64,000 nucleotides of DNA, from NCBI GenBank assembly GCA_958510825.1, contig OY294047.1:42554006-42618005 (forward strand), read 5' to 3'. A program made the position numbers and the translations under genes. This DNA is from Brachypterus glaber. Lineage: Eukaryota > Arthropoda > Insecta > Coleoptera > Kateretidae. The notes under the pieces were generated by a model. The model searched no databases. It was not told the origin of the DNA and saw only the letters and a list, made by a program, of their open reading frames with translations. Shown here in pieces: positions 22,608 to 32,360 of the stretch. The first letter of the stretch is position 1. Each line of letters opens with the position of its first letter.

Positions 22608-23116
22608 ATGGTATAAATAAGTAATTCGGCTTGCACCGTTTTAAAGGAAGGTTTCCCTACTTTTTAGTGTAAGCCGCACATCTATGGAGCCGCACTTCAT
22701 GTCCTCATTATTGCGTAAAGTCATCTTTTAAATCTCCTATTCCTATTTCCGACGTTTCGAAAATAATGACAATATTTTCTTTATCCTATGTCTGCAGACA
22801 TGTCCTCAAAAGGTTAAGTACCTAGTAACTGTTGAAAATATAAATTTGATTTAATGTTTGTATTTCTAGTGTCTTATATTCAAACTGTTGCGTGAAAGGC
22901 GGAAAACGATTTAAATTTTCATTTGTCCGTATAGCCATTTCGTTTTTGTCGCGAGCGTAGTACAATTTTCAATTGAATTTAGCAATAACACGTTATGTAA
23001 CATTCTTAGTATAGCACTAGTCCATATGCTCAAATAGCTTTTAAATCCCCTTCGAGGAGGGGCTACACACCCCATGTAGCTAAAAATATTAAAATTATAT
23101 TTCTTGCTTATTCAAG
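22608..23116. other. Unassigned stretch
   Basis: Contains a GAGGAGGGGCTACACACCCC patch near 23055 but no gene or complete element. Confidence 0.4.
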
Positions 23117-23344
23117 TCTACAAAAAAAATCTGCTCCAAGGACCAAACCTATCATGCCTTAAGTATTTTTGTGTGCTGAATGGATATGTTGTAGTTCTTG
23201 ATATACTGATCAAAAGTTTGTAAGGGCAGAACTTCCAAAAATTTATGGTTTAGGTGCTAGAGCAGTTTTAAAATTGCTAAAACCGCGTTGCTTCGCTTAC
23301 ACAAATCTACAAAAAAAATCTGCTCCAAGGATTAAACCTGTCAT
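23117..23344 (+). repeat. 39-bp direct repeat pair
   Basis: TCTACAAAAAAAATCTGCTC.. at 23117-23155 recurs at 23306-23344 with a few substitutions (GACCAAACCTATCAT versus GATTAAACCTGTCAT). The 150-bp spacer is unassigned. Confidence 0.65.
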
Positions 23345-23404
23345 AAAAATAACATTTTAAATTACAATAATATTTCCTACAGGATTCTTCCTGAATTTAT
23401 TTAG

Positions 23405-23588
23405 GGTTATTTGTAATAAACATTCGGAAATGAAGCAAATAAAAACTTTATTGCATTACTTAATCATGCCAACGTTTCACCTAATATTTAGGCTATTTAG
23501 CCCTGAAAAAGCCTAAATATTAGGTGAAACGTTGGCATGATTATGTAATCCAATAAAGTTTTTATTTGCTTCATTTCACAAATAACCA
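23405..23588. mobile_element. Penelope-like terminal hairpin
   Basis: Arms of about 80 nt pair across a short loop (about 23494-23510); the innermost 60 bp are almost perfect, with GAAGCAAATAAAAACTTTAT facing its inverse. The right side reads CCTGAAAAAGCC...GGTGAAACGTTGGC. That CCTGA-stem-GAAACG layout is characteristic of Penelope-like retroelement termini, where it forms a hammerhead ribozyme. No Penelope reverse transcriptase or GIY-YIG ORF was found nearby. Confidence 0.65.
23500..23536 (+). ncRNA. Degenerate hammerhead ribozyme-like motif
   Basis: Stem I GCC/GGC (23500-23502 with 23534-23536), box CTGAAAA (23503-23509, the expected CTGANGA has G at the sixth place), stem II GCCTAA/TTAGGT with loop ATA (23511-23525), box GAAA (23526-23529), then CGTT. 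The changed G and one extra base before stem II argue against activity. The short stem III (ACGT) is of the type described for Penelope-like elements. Confidence 0.5.
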
Positions 23589-25889
23589 TATATAATTTTT
23601 TTTAAATTACATGGAGGTAAGCTATTTGGCTTTTTAAAGGAAAAAGTATCCGGGGCTACTAGTAGCTGGGGGTCCAGGTTTATTTGCTATAACTTTTTAA
23701 CAAATAAAACGAGATTTTGGAATGAGAGTACCATTATATTACACAGATAACTGTTCGCAAAAACAGTTTTTCTATATTAAATCATTTACGTTAGTTAGTT
23801 AGTTTTTGACACCATTTTCCTTAAAAAACGCTCTGTTGTCAGATATCCTCTTCTTGCTAATAAGAATAGTAAATCGTTGTTTAATAAACGAAACGTGCTA
23901 CATAAAGTGGCCGAAGCAGATAAGAGATGTTTTATTAAGTGCTCGGGAAGAATGCCGTTTCAAATTTGAATAGATGCAACCGCGGTATATAGATAACAGG
24001 AGTCGTGACATTCGCACTTCCATGGATGGATTTTCGTATTAGGTGCGAAAAACACCATAAAATACTGCTTCTAACAAAAATTGCATACTTCTAGGAGATT
24101 TGGGTTGTTAAATGTATGTCTATACACATGTCCCCCAAATGGAAATGGGTTTAAAAAAAATAGCAAGATTAGATGACTATTAATTATGTTAGCAAAGGGT
24201 CTGTAAACTTATGAGAACAAATCCTAATGAGCACTAGTTCTTAAATAGTGGTAAAAGTTCTTCCTCAGGCTGCATGCTAAACAACAGTAAAAATACTTTT
24301 CCACAATTCTAATAGTGCTTTTGTTCTTGATTTCGATTCTATTTAGATTAAATCTTTTTCTTTCCGTTTGTGAGAAATACCCTGCCGAAAATTCAAAAAA
24401 ATTAAAAAATGTGACTTTAGGTGGACAACAAATAAATTATTAAAACACCTACAAAGGTTTTCTATAGCTTAAATTCAAGTTACTTGCCTGCCCTATAAAA
24501 CCGTAAAAAAAGTATCTGGATTTCATTTTCGGTGAACTAAAGACTAGTTTTTAAGACATCTGCAATGAGGATGTTGCTGTTTAAGATTATTTTGAGCAGT
24601 ATATGTCATATTTTACAAAATTGACCAACACATGTTTTTGCCTATTTGCCTATGTGCACATAAGCAAATTGTTTTTCCATCAAAATGTGCATTAAAATTT
24701 CTGCCAGGAAGCCAGGAAGCTTTTTTTTTGGTAGTCGGAAAATCTTTTAGGTCAATCGGCAAAATTTTAAAATTTTTAGATGTGAAAAGTTTTTTTTTTG
24801 TTAAAATTTCTGCCAGGTGTAAATCTTTTTTTTTTTTGAGGTAAAAATAAATCTAATATTAACTGGTATGGAAATGAATCACATGGACGTGTGGGGTGAA
24901 CGTATCATGAAGGACAAGTGTTTCATGGGACAGTCAAAGTGTTAAGAAAATGTAATGAAGTAAAAAAAATATTTTCAACTAATTTATAATATGTTACGTT
25001 TATTATTACATATTGTGTGTAATAACGTATTACTTACTAGTTTCTTGTGGCTGCGATTAATTTTTTACAGTTAATATTTACTTTGCTAATAAAGGCCTAC
25101 TAATTGCCATAAAAAGCGACAGTTACTTGTTTATATAATACCCTGAAAGAATTTTAATTGCCATCTTTCGTTTTTATGTTCATTGCAATATTATTCATAG
25201 AATATTATTTGTAGACAAATTAATCGAATATTAATTAACTTGCACGCGTTGTAAAGTTTATTTTAGTTACTTTTAGAACAAGTTTTTTCTACGACTGCTT
25301 TAGAATGTAACCAAATACGCACTCTTTTCAAACACAGAATGAATCCATTCTAGCTCTAGATACGGTATGAATATTCCGTATCAAGTGTTATAAAAGTAAA
25401 GAAAACTGTAGCAAAATTAGAAAAAATATATATATATTACCATGAAATATTGAATAATTTAATGCATGCATGCAATTTAAAGTTTTGCGTTAAAATTACA
25501 TAATGTTTATTAGTTTTTCTTAATATTTGACCAGTTTTTTATCAATTTAGTTCAAAAAATTAAAACTGCTCCTTCTATTGTTAAATATTTAAACCTGATA
25601 TATGTCATAACAATCTGACATAACCTTCAATTACTGCATTATAATTTGTAAATATGTGCTAAAATTAAATAATAATCTTTTTTAAGTACTGATTTGATAA
25701 AATTATTAAATAACATTAATTGCTTTATTTAAAAATATGTGTTTTGTTGCATTTACAATCTCGAGTCACAAAAAAAAATTGTTTTTAACCTTGTCCGCAG
25801 TTTAAAGCCATACATACAGTGTTTCATATATGCAGTCGAAGAAAAAGTATAGTCTACAATATACTATTCTGTTCTATGTTATTTTATGT
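23589..25889. other. 2.3 kb of AT-rich DNA with no recognised feature
   Basis: Short ORFs such as 24632-24844 are built on T-runs and a duplicated TTTCTGCCAGG segment (about 24699 and 24808). No TIR pair, tRNA-like box or protein-family motif was seen. Confidence 0.45.
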
Positions 25890-26117
25890 ACTGTGCGGTC
25901 GAAAAGTAGCTTTACTTTAAAAAAATTTGTAAATAAGTCCAAACCAAACCTAAACTATCCTGTAAAATGTACAGGAAAATTAAAGTTTACAGAACTTCCA
26001 GCAGAAATAAAATTTATAAATAACTTTAATATATTTAAAAATAAGCTAAAAACATTATTTCTTAATAAACCCTTTACAAAAAATTTTGTTACATGTATGT
26101 TTTTGTACGAATTGTAG
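25890..26117 (+). pseudogene. LINE 3'-terminal coding fragment
   Basis: The last about 75 codons of the ORF 25830-26117 read R-S-K-S-S-F, then G-K-L-K-F-T-E-L-P-A-E-I-K and F-K-N-K-L-K..F-L-N-K-P-F. The pattern G-K..F-x-x-L-P-x-E-I-K, then F-K..L-K, is the usual C-terminal end of non-LTR reverse-transcriptase polyproteins. Everything upstream is missing, so this is a 5'-truncated copy. The stop at 26115-26117 is probably the original stop or lies within an adjoining inverted repeat, because the next feature starts at about 26100. Confidence 0.65.
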
Positions 26118-26466
26118 CTAATTCACGGCACAGCCTTAAACGTTACACTATATGTTTTTAGATTTTTATTTATTTTTTGAAAAACTAAAATTTCTCTTCA
26201 AGTTTGGGTAAAAATTAAAAAAATATATATCTGGCGCTTTCTTTTTAATTTACGTAAAATTACAAATTTTAAAATAATTCACACATTTGTGCCTCATTAT
26301 CTCGAGTAAACCGATTTTCGATTGAAAATCGCCATTGTATTAAGCATAAAAAACCTTCCTAACTGAGATAAAGATAAAGAAAATTTTTAGTTTTTCGAAA
26401 AAACAAAATTATAAATCTAAAAACCTACAGTGTAACTAACGTTTAAGGCTATAAGTCGTACAAAAA
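26100..26466. mobile_element. Fold-back element with about 90-bp arms
   Basis: AGCCTTAAACGTTACACT near 26142 faces its inverse near 26428-26450, and the arms continue through GTTTTTAGATTT and AAAAACTAAAATTT. TTTGTACGA at the left edge mirrors TCGTACAAA at the right edge. The spacer holds a CGATTTTCGATTGAAAATCG hairpin near 26311. Confidence 0.7.
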
Positions 26467-27324
26467 AATACATAGAATAAAAAATGTTGTAAATTTGGTC
26501 TTCTGTATTTTCATATAGAACATTTTTTGTTCTAGGATGCACCGATCTTGAGATATTTAAAAAAAATCAATTTTTTGTGAAATGTACATTAAAAAAATGA
26601 CAGTTCCAAATCGAGTTCAACATCACAAAATTGTTTTTTTTTATTTGCGGCCTTAAACCCTACCCAATAGACCGAAAATCAAATCTCCCTGAATTATTTC
26701 CAGGTAAAGCTTATTTTATTGACCTGAAGTCTGGACTATAACTGGAAATACGCCCGGCGCGCCGGGTACTGATAATAATTATTATTAGGATAGTTTATAC
26801 ACTGTATACTGTATAATATACAGTGTACAGAGTACACTAATTTATACAGCTGTATAAACTACGGATAGCTATATTTTTGGAAAATGTTGCAACTTATTCA
26901 AGGAAATGAAAATTAAATTGTTTTTAGACAATCAAGAGGAGATATTACTGAAATTAAAGTAACATAATATTTCTCAGGAAATTGCAAAACTTAAATAACG
27001 TATGTGTTTTATGTAGTTTATTAAAGGTTTATACATATAAATATAATGTGTTTTCAAGTCAAGTTCAAAGTTATTTGAATTTCAAAAAATACAGTATTAT
27101 TTTTTACAAAAATTATAATTACCCAATTGCGAAAATCAAAAATATTGAGATCCATAATTTAACGTACGTATACTTATAGTGAAGAGATATTATTTTAAAA
27201 AATCAAACTTATATATATATAATGATGACTAAAAGTTTGATTTAAAAAAAAAAATATATATATATATATAATTGTAGAATAAATTTTGTGATTCAGAAAT
27301 AAGGTAGATAATTTTAAGGGGTAA
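26467..27324. other. AT-rich stretch with small palindromes
   Basis: Contains the GC-rich palindrome at 26753-26766, an ACACTGTATA/TATACAGTGT hairpin (26800-26833), and AAATCAAACTT/AAGTTTGATTT flanking an (AT)n run (27200-27244). No gene seen; the ORF at 26982-27179 has no family motif. Confidence 0.45.
26753..26766. repeat. Perfect 14-bp GC palindrome CCCGGCGCGCCGGG
   Basis: All 14 bases are G or C in very AT-rich surroundings, and the sequence is exactly self-complementary. No element boundary was identified around it. Confidence 0.8.
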
Positions 27325-27490
27325 TTCTAGGTCTAAAAATATGAAAAAAGTTCCGATAAAGGTTGGTCTGGAAATGAGCCCTAAGGGAGCTACGAACCTC
27401 CTAACGGTACATCTGAAAAGTAGATTTTATTTAATATATCTGGAACCCCATGAACTAAAGTAGCTATTTTTTGCACATGGCTTAGCCTTT
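27325..27490 (+). repeat. Dispersed repeat H, copy 3
   Basis: CGATAAAGGTTGGTCTGGAA, ATGAGCCCTAAGGGAGCTAC and a following CTGGAACCC..GAACTAAAGTAGC block match copy 1 (8330-8515) in order. Confidence 0.6.
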
Positions 27491-27544
27491 TATGTTATTT
27501 TAAATTGGTAATTTAAACCTGGGACGTGGAAAATTATTGAACAC

Positions 27545-27610
27545 AAGTTGTTACAATAACCATTACAGCTGTTATTCTAGAACAACGTAATGGTTTACTG
27601 TAACAACGTT
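27545..27610. repeat. Small hairpin next to family B end
   Basis: GTTGTTACAATAACCATTAC at 27547 faces GTAATGGTTTACTGTAACAAC (read in part) at 27587-27608. Confidence 0.6.
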
Positions 27611-27720
27611 GGGAACGTTCAAGTATTACGTAACGCAAATTTTGATCATTTTGGACCCCCTCCCTGTAACGATAATTTCCTATATCATTAACATGGGCAT
27701 AACACTCCAAAATGAAATTT
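27611..27720. mobile_element. Family B end fragment (copy 3)
   Basis: GGGAACGTTCAAGTATTACG, then TAACGCAAATTTTGATCATT and a C-rich tract, matches the end of 30683-30824. The second TIR is missing. Confidence 0.65.
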
Positions 27721-27813
27721 TGTACAAGATACTTCATTTTTTTTATTTTTTTAATTCCATATCGATTTTCAGTTCGCAGAATTAATGAATTTCTGAGAAG
27801 ACCCTGTCCTACT

Positions 27814-28236
27814 ATATACTGAAAAAAACGTTGGTATTTTTACAAAAAAATACTAATATTTTGCAGCGATTTTATATTGTTATATTTTAAAATCAAAAGT
27901 TAGTTTAATAAAAACGCAATATTATTGTGGATTTATTAAATTTTGCGAAAATACTTGAGCATTTTACAAAAATTTTTAGCTTTTCACTAAAAAACATTTA
28001 AAATTACAAAGACGTGTTGTAATATTGTAAAAATGCGAAATAATTTCACAATTTATTATGTAATATCACAGGTAAATGTTGTGAAATTACAAAAAAATAA
28101 TTTATATGAATTTACAAGATTACAACGCAGTTTAGTTAAATTACAAAGTTGATATGTAATATTACTAGCAAAATCGGTGGCATTAAATAACCAACAATAT
28201 TGTTAGTGATTTCACAAAACAATTTTTAGAGTGTAT
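27814..28236. mobile_element. Candidate TIR element with TATACTGAAAAAA / TTTTTAGAGTGTATA ends
   Basis: The ends are only roughly inverse, but both are flanked by TA and the subterminal AACGTTGG/CCAACAATATTG blocks also pair. The interior repeats GTAATATTACNAG-like and GAAATTACAAA units. Assigned with low weight to the CACTGAAAAA-type group. Confidence 0.4.
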
Positions 28237-28499
28237 AAAAAAAAACTGCGTACCTGATTTTTTTTGCAGGTGATGCCGTTTTCACAGAGCTAGGCTACTA
28301 CAAATTATAATTATATAAATTAATTAATTATATAAATTATAAAGATAATAAATAAATAATCATATAAATTATAATTATAATAAATTTATAATTATATATA
28401 TAAATTTTAAACTAAAATATCTTAAAATTTTGGCCTGCTTTCGAATTTGAGGGAGAATTATTATCAAATCGTCCTGAAACGCGATTTAAACAAGTACTT

Positions 28500-29141
28500 C
28501 TAGGCCATAGTTTTGGTTTTTTTTATTGCGTTGACCATATCCAACGGTACTGCCAACTTAAATGATGCATATTCCTTGGAATTAAATTTTGATATTATTT
28601 TGGAACAAACCACATTTCTTATATTATTGTTTTCCAAGTAAGCTAAAATCGCCTCTTCGGTGAATTTTGGTGACATAGTAAAAAGGTGGTAATGTTCGTA
28701 TTCAATAACTTTTTTTATGGGATCGTCTTCTTCTTGAATTGAAAGTGATTTCCATTTTCTAGTTTTGCTAAAGTCAAATTTGCTTCTGCAGTTTCCCTCA
28801 GCGTTAATAATATCACTAGTTTGGGGTGTTTTTAATTCATTTTTAGTGTTTTGATCACCATCTTCTTCAAAGTTAATTGGCAACTGTATGCTTAATTTTG
28901 GCTTGTTTATTTTAGGTTTTTCCAACGCATTTGTCGCTATCTGACAATCTTTTTCTGATTTATTCTTTATAATTTCGATGTTATTTACGGTATTTGCCTT
29001 TAAAATGTCCACTTCGATACGTAAATTTTTGATCGTTTCTTGTAGCTTTTTAGTCTCCTCAGCCACGATTTCAGATACTATTATTTTCAAGTTTTTGCTG
29101 TTTAAAAATTCTTTGATTATACTATCGAACTCTTTGCTCAT
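28500..29141 (-). CDS. ORF1-like coiled-coil protein, copy 1 (C-terminus frameshifted)
   Basis: 213 codons from ATG at 29141. Residues about 5-60 are amphipathic and heptad-like, consistent with a coiled coil (L-Q-E-T-I-K-N-L-R-I-E-V-D-I-L-K). A charged linker follows. Residues about 150-208 hold Y-H-L-F..S-P..T-E-E-A-I, then V-V-C-S-K-I, E-Y-A-S-F-K-L and V-P-L-D-M. This layout, coiled coil then S-F-K..V-P domain, is known from ORF1 proteins of insect non-LTR elements and related FP-type domains; the family name is from memory. An 8-A run near codon 207 shifts the frame; one base over, the downstream DNA still encodes the W-P...C-L-N...G-R block expected there, so the stop at 28500 looks mutational. 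Two paralogues lie at 32361 and 34163 on the same strand. No reverse transcriptase follows. Confidence 0.65.
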   Translation of the reverse strand: MSKEFDSIIKEFLNSKNLKIIVSEIVAEETKKLQETIKNLRIEVDILKANTVNNIEIIKNKSEKDCQIATNALEKPKINKPKLSIQLPINFEEDGDQNTKNELKTPQTSDIINAEGNCRSKFDFSKTRKWKSLSIQEEDDPIKKVIEYEHYHLFTMSPKFTEEAILAYLENNNIRNVVCSKIISKFNSKEYASFKLAVPLDMVNAIKKTKTMA

Positions 29142-29262
29142 TTTAATACGTTATGTTTACTTCAGAGCAATTTAAAAATAATAAACTTTTTTTTTCAATT
29201 CGTGTTCATATTCAGACTAAAAAATTAATTTTGATAATTTTTGCCACTATACCACAATATTA
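29142..29262 (-). repeat. Conserved 5' leader of ORF1-like copy 1
   Basis: The about 120 bp upstream of the start codon resemble the leader of copy 2 (32928-33050): both contain an AAAATAATAA block near the start codon and end in TTGATAAT...CACTATACCACAATATT (plus-strand reading). This shows that the copied unit extends beyond the ORF. Confidence 0.65.
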
Positions 29263-29269
29263 AATCACA

Positions 29270-29302
29270 AACAGGAGTCACTCCTAAGGCGTGGCAGTAG
29301 GT
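29270..29302. repeat. GAGTCACTCCTAAGGCGTGGCAGT motif upstream of copy 1
   Basis: This 25-30-bp block is similar to 34076-34105, just downstream of copy 3. It may be a remnant of the spacer between tandem units. Confidence 0.45.
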
Positions 29303-29374
29303 TTATGATTTTATATATTCATAACACTGGACCACAAAAAAAACACTGCCCAGTAAAAGAGCTTTCCCATTTTT

Positions 29375-29880
29375 CAACTCCGCGCGTAAAATGGATTTTT
29401 TTATTATCAGATTCACTTTCAGCAAACATAAAAACCTTAGTATACCAAGTAAGTAAGTTAGAATTTTTTTATAATCAGATTCCCTTTCAACGACCTCAAA
29501 AACCCCAATATACCAATTTTCACGAAACCTATCCCTCACCCCTCAGGGGGTGGATTTAAAATATTTTTATTATCAGATTCACTTTCAGCAACCTCAAAAA
29601 CCCCAATACACCAGTTTTCACGAAAACTACCCCACCCCTCAGGGGGTGAAATTAGAAAAAAAGTATTATCAGATTCATATTCGTCGACCCCAAAAACCCC
29701 TATATACCAATTTTGAAGAAAATATTAATAATATTGAAAAATATTTACCCCCTCACCCCTCGAGGGTGAAATTAGAAAAGTTTTTTTTAATAGATTCAAT
29801 TTCAGCAACCTTGAAAACCCATATATAGCAATTTTCAAATTTTTCTAAAAAAAAATGTATTTTCCCCATTTGCCCCCTTG
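29375..29880 (+). repeat. Minisatellite of about 95-bp units, five partial copies
   Basis: Each unit carries TTATCAGATTC..TTTCAGCAACC, AAAAACCCC.ATATACCA.TTTT, and CCCCTCAGGGGGTG.A. Units start near 29397, 29470, 29562, 29660 and 29790. The ORFs read through it on both strands are a by-product of the repeat. A single inverted unit is at 63180-63345. Confidence 0.8.
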
Positions 29881-30011
29881 CGCACCCCAATGTTTACCAA
29901 AAACAATCCCGAGCGAGAACTTTTGGTAACATACCTGTATGCCAAATTTCAAGTCTCTAGCTTAAATTTTCGGCTATATCAAATTTCAGGTCGATAACCA
30001 AACGCAACGAG
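29881..30011 (+). repeat. Fragment of the CCAAATTTCAAG / GGTCGATAACC repeat
   Basis: ATGCCAAATTTCAAGTCTCT followed by TTTCGGCTATAT is similar to the internal parts of 1982-2365 and 12756-12840. It directly follows the minisatellite and may be the same composite element. Confidence 0.45.
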
Positions 30012-30198
30012 CCTAAAAAAATATATGATTAAGGGTGTAAAAGCCAAACGGTACGCCATATCCAAATTCAAATAACAAAATATGTTTAAAACAAAAAAAA
30101 TATTAAACTAAATTAAATTGTTTGATATTTAAAAATTTAAAAAATATATATAAAACATTTTACTATTCCTTAAAACGACTTTTGTTTGATTAACGCAG

Positions 30199-30270
30199 TC
30201 GTCCCTCCGAAGTGACTGATCGATTTCGTGCTTTTTAGCACTCTTCAGAGCCACATATCGGTAGTAGGGA
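30199..30270 (-). ncRNA. Hammerhead ribozyme-like motif, minus strand
   Basis: On the minus strand: inner stem I GTGGCT/AGTCAC (30249-30254 with 30212-30217, one G-T pair), box CTGAAGA (30242-30248), stem II GTGCT/AGCAC with an AAAA loop, box GAAA, then TCGA and TC before the stem I strand. All core bases match the consensus. The outer stem I (CCCT/AGGG) is weaker than on the plus strand. Confidence 0.65.
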
Positions 30271-30301
30271 TAACTACGAAAAAGATTTGATTTTCGTAGT
30301 T

Positions 30302-30372
30302 GTCCCTACTACCGATATGTGACTCTGAAGAGTGCTAAAAAGCACGAAATCGATCAGTCACTTCGTAGGGAC
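30302..30372 (+). ncRNA. Hammerhead ribozyme, plus strand, complete core
   Basis: Outer stem I GTCCCTAC/GTAGGGAC (30302-30309 with 30365-30372), internal loop, inner stem I GTGACT/AGTCAC (30319-30324 with 30356-30361), box CTGAAGA (30325-30331), stem II GTGCT-AAAA-AGCAC (30332-30345), box GAAA (30346-30349), palindromic loop TCGA (30350-30353), then T30354 C30355, predicting cleavage after C30355. The one-base-pair stem III with a palindromic loop is the form described for Penelope-like elements, which are thought to act as dimers. Activity is untested. Confidence 0.72.
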
Positions 30373-30427
30373 GATTGCGTTAATCAAACAAAAGTCGTTT
30401 TAAGGAATAGTAAAATGTTTTATATAA

Positions 30428-30682
30428 AAAAAATATTATTCAATTAGTTTTTATATATTTTTTATTCTAAATATTTCTAAATATTTATTTTTGCATTTAT
30501 TTCGCTTTTACACCCTTTTTTTAACCCATTTTTTAAAGGTCGATTCAATACATGTTATCCTTGATCTATCGACCTAAAATTTTTATGTACTAATATAAAA
30601 TTTTCTGTTTCTCAATATCCAAAAGTTTATTTAATTTATGACTTAAAAGTACAAGAAAACTGGTGACTAGGCCTAATGGTAC
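30428..30682. other. Unassigned AT-rich DNA
   Basis: GGTCGATTCAATACATG and GATCTATCGACC near 30538-30573 form a weak hairpin; nothing else recognised. Confidence 0.4.
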
Positions 30683-30824
30683 GGGAACGTTCAAGTATTA
30701 CGTAACGCTCCTACGGGGGGGGGTCATTTTGCCTATGTTATTGTATTGGTATAGGAAAATAGCGTTACAGGGGGGGGTGTCCAAAATGATCAAAATTTTT
30801 GTTACGTAATACTTGAACGTTCCC
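30683..30824. mobile_element. Family B MITE, copy 2 (142 bp)
   Basis: GGGAACGTTCAAGTATTACG at the left and its inverse at the right, with a G-rich tract next to each subterminal region (CTACGGGGGGGGGTC and ACAGGGGGGGGTG). Flanking bases TAC and TAA do not form a clean duplication, unlike copy 1. Confidence 0.8.
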
Positions 30825-30889
30825 TAATATAAATAATTTAAGTATTAATTCGATACCCCCAAGCAACAAAGCCGTAACTCATATATTGT

Positions 30890-31025
30890 CATTTTTCACG
30901 ACAGCTAAATTTCTAAAATATTTTTTTTTGTTATTTAAGGGTGGGTAGATGATTGAAGTGGAAAAGGAAGTCATGTGATACATCATTTATACATCAGCTT
31001 ATAAAATTCTCTATTTATCTGTTTA
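30890..31025. mobile_element. Family A fragment
   Basis: GTGATACATCATTTATACAT, AGCTTATAAAATTCTCTATT and a GGGTGGG/GTGGAAAAGG pair match the left interior of family A copies. Neither TIR is present. Confidence 0.55.
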
Positions 31026-31469
31026 AGTAGGTATTTATTGTTTATTTACTGTTTGTTTCTGATAATATTCAAGTTTAGAATTTCTTACTTTAGTGATTTT
31101 AAGTAAACTGTTGCTTAAAGTGGACCCTGGAGAAACCTGAGTAGTACCACCATGTGTGTCTTTTTTCAAGGCGTTTACCTATGAGTATAACTCAAAATGG
31201 GTCTAACTTGAGTTACATCCTTGTTGCTTGGTAGTGTCGAATTAATTAACTAATATATAATTTGTAAAATGTCACAAAATTGGAAATAAAAAAATTAAAA
31301 TTATACCACAATTAAATATAGTTCTTTGGTTTTTTCTTAAATGCTGTTTTATTATTTATAAGTCTTTATTTAAGGACTTGTAATAAGAATTACATTGACT
31401 TTACGTATTGGACTGCGTTAGGAATATTATTTTTTTATCGTCCTATAAAATGGCATATTAGAGAATATA
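31026..31469. other. Unassigned AT-rich DNA
   Basis: No gene or repeat recognised. Confidence 0.4.
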
Positions 31470-31471
31470 TA

Positions 31472-32197
31472 CAGAGCTGTCCAAAAGTCACCCCCCCCCC
31501 CCTCTTAACTTTTGAACCAGTTGAGATATCGACTTTAAATTTGGAGCTTTTAAATAAGACAACCTAAACTATCTTTTAGCATATATTTAATACTTTCAGC
31601 TCCTAAAATGTGGGCAGGGGGGCATGGTGGCACATTTTTTTAAATGGAAAGGGGGTTCGTGTAATACATCATTTTAAAGCTTATAAAATTCTCCATTTAA
31701 CTCCATATTTTTAAATTAAAAAAAAAAATGGGTTTAAAATGGGGTTGAAAATGGGTATTAATGTCAAAATTCCTCTAAAAAAAACAAATAATTTTTTAAA
31801 AATGCCTAATTTCATCATAAAAAATGTTAATTATACTTTTAAACTAATTTTAGTTGACATAAATAAAAATTTATAAAAAAAAAACTTAAAAAATCGAATG
31901 TTTTAACACAAAAAATTTAAAAATCCAAACCTTAAAAAACATTTAAAAAAAAAATTAAAAATTTTAGAAAAGTCCAAACGAAAATTTTATAAGCTTTAAA
32001 ATGATGTATCACACGACCCCCCTTTCCATTTAAAAAAATGTCCCCCTATGCCCCCCTGCCCACATTTTAAGAGCTGAAAATATCAAATATATGCTAAAAG
32101 ATAGTTTAAGATGTATTATTTAAGAGTTCTAAATTTGAAGTCGATATCTCAACTCTTTCAAAAGTTAAAAGGGGAGGGTGACTTTTGGACCGCACTG
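31472..32197. mobile_element. Family A MITE, copy 4, TA-flanked
   Basis: CAGAGCTGTCCAAAAGTCAC to GTGACTTTTGGACCGCACTG, TA on both sides (31470-31471, 32198-32199). A C-run of about 12 follows the left TIR. Same internal order as copies 1 and 3. It lies directly downstream of ORF1-like copy 2 and may have replaced that copy's 3' part. Confidence 0.85.
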
Positions 32198-32360
32198 TAT
32201 ATTTGTTTTTTTATTGGTTATAGTATATTTGGGGATATAAATAAAAATTAATAAATAAATAACTTTTTTTGTAATTTTAGTACAAGTCACATTTTATATA
32301 GGTATATTGAGATTTTAGGAAAGCTATAATTGACTATTGAATATAGTTTTTTGGAATCTT

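Larger units (their letters stand above)
30145..30427. mobile_element. Near-perfect 283-bp palindrome (Penelope-like termini in head-to-head array)
   Basis: Arms 30145-30282 and 30291-30427 are about 97 percent complementary with only about four mismatches and an 8-nt loop. Each arm contains a full hammerhead-type core (see the two ncRNA entries). Penelope-like retroelements often carry inverted terminal copies with such ribozymes; no Penelope ORF is visible in the flanks, so this is a decayed or non-autonomous derivative. Confidence 0.75.

Noticed and set aside
26753..26766. Cloning-linker artefact (rare-cutter-like GC palindrome)
   Set aside because: Flanks are continuous native-looking sequence with no vector, and a second comparable palindrome sits at a natural repeat edge.
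29303..29828. ORFs of 78-92 codons on both strands
   Set aside because: They are read-throughs of the 95-bp minisatellite, whose unit happens to lack stops in several frames.
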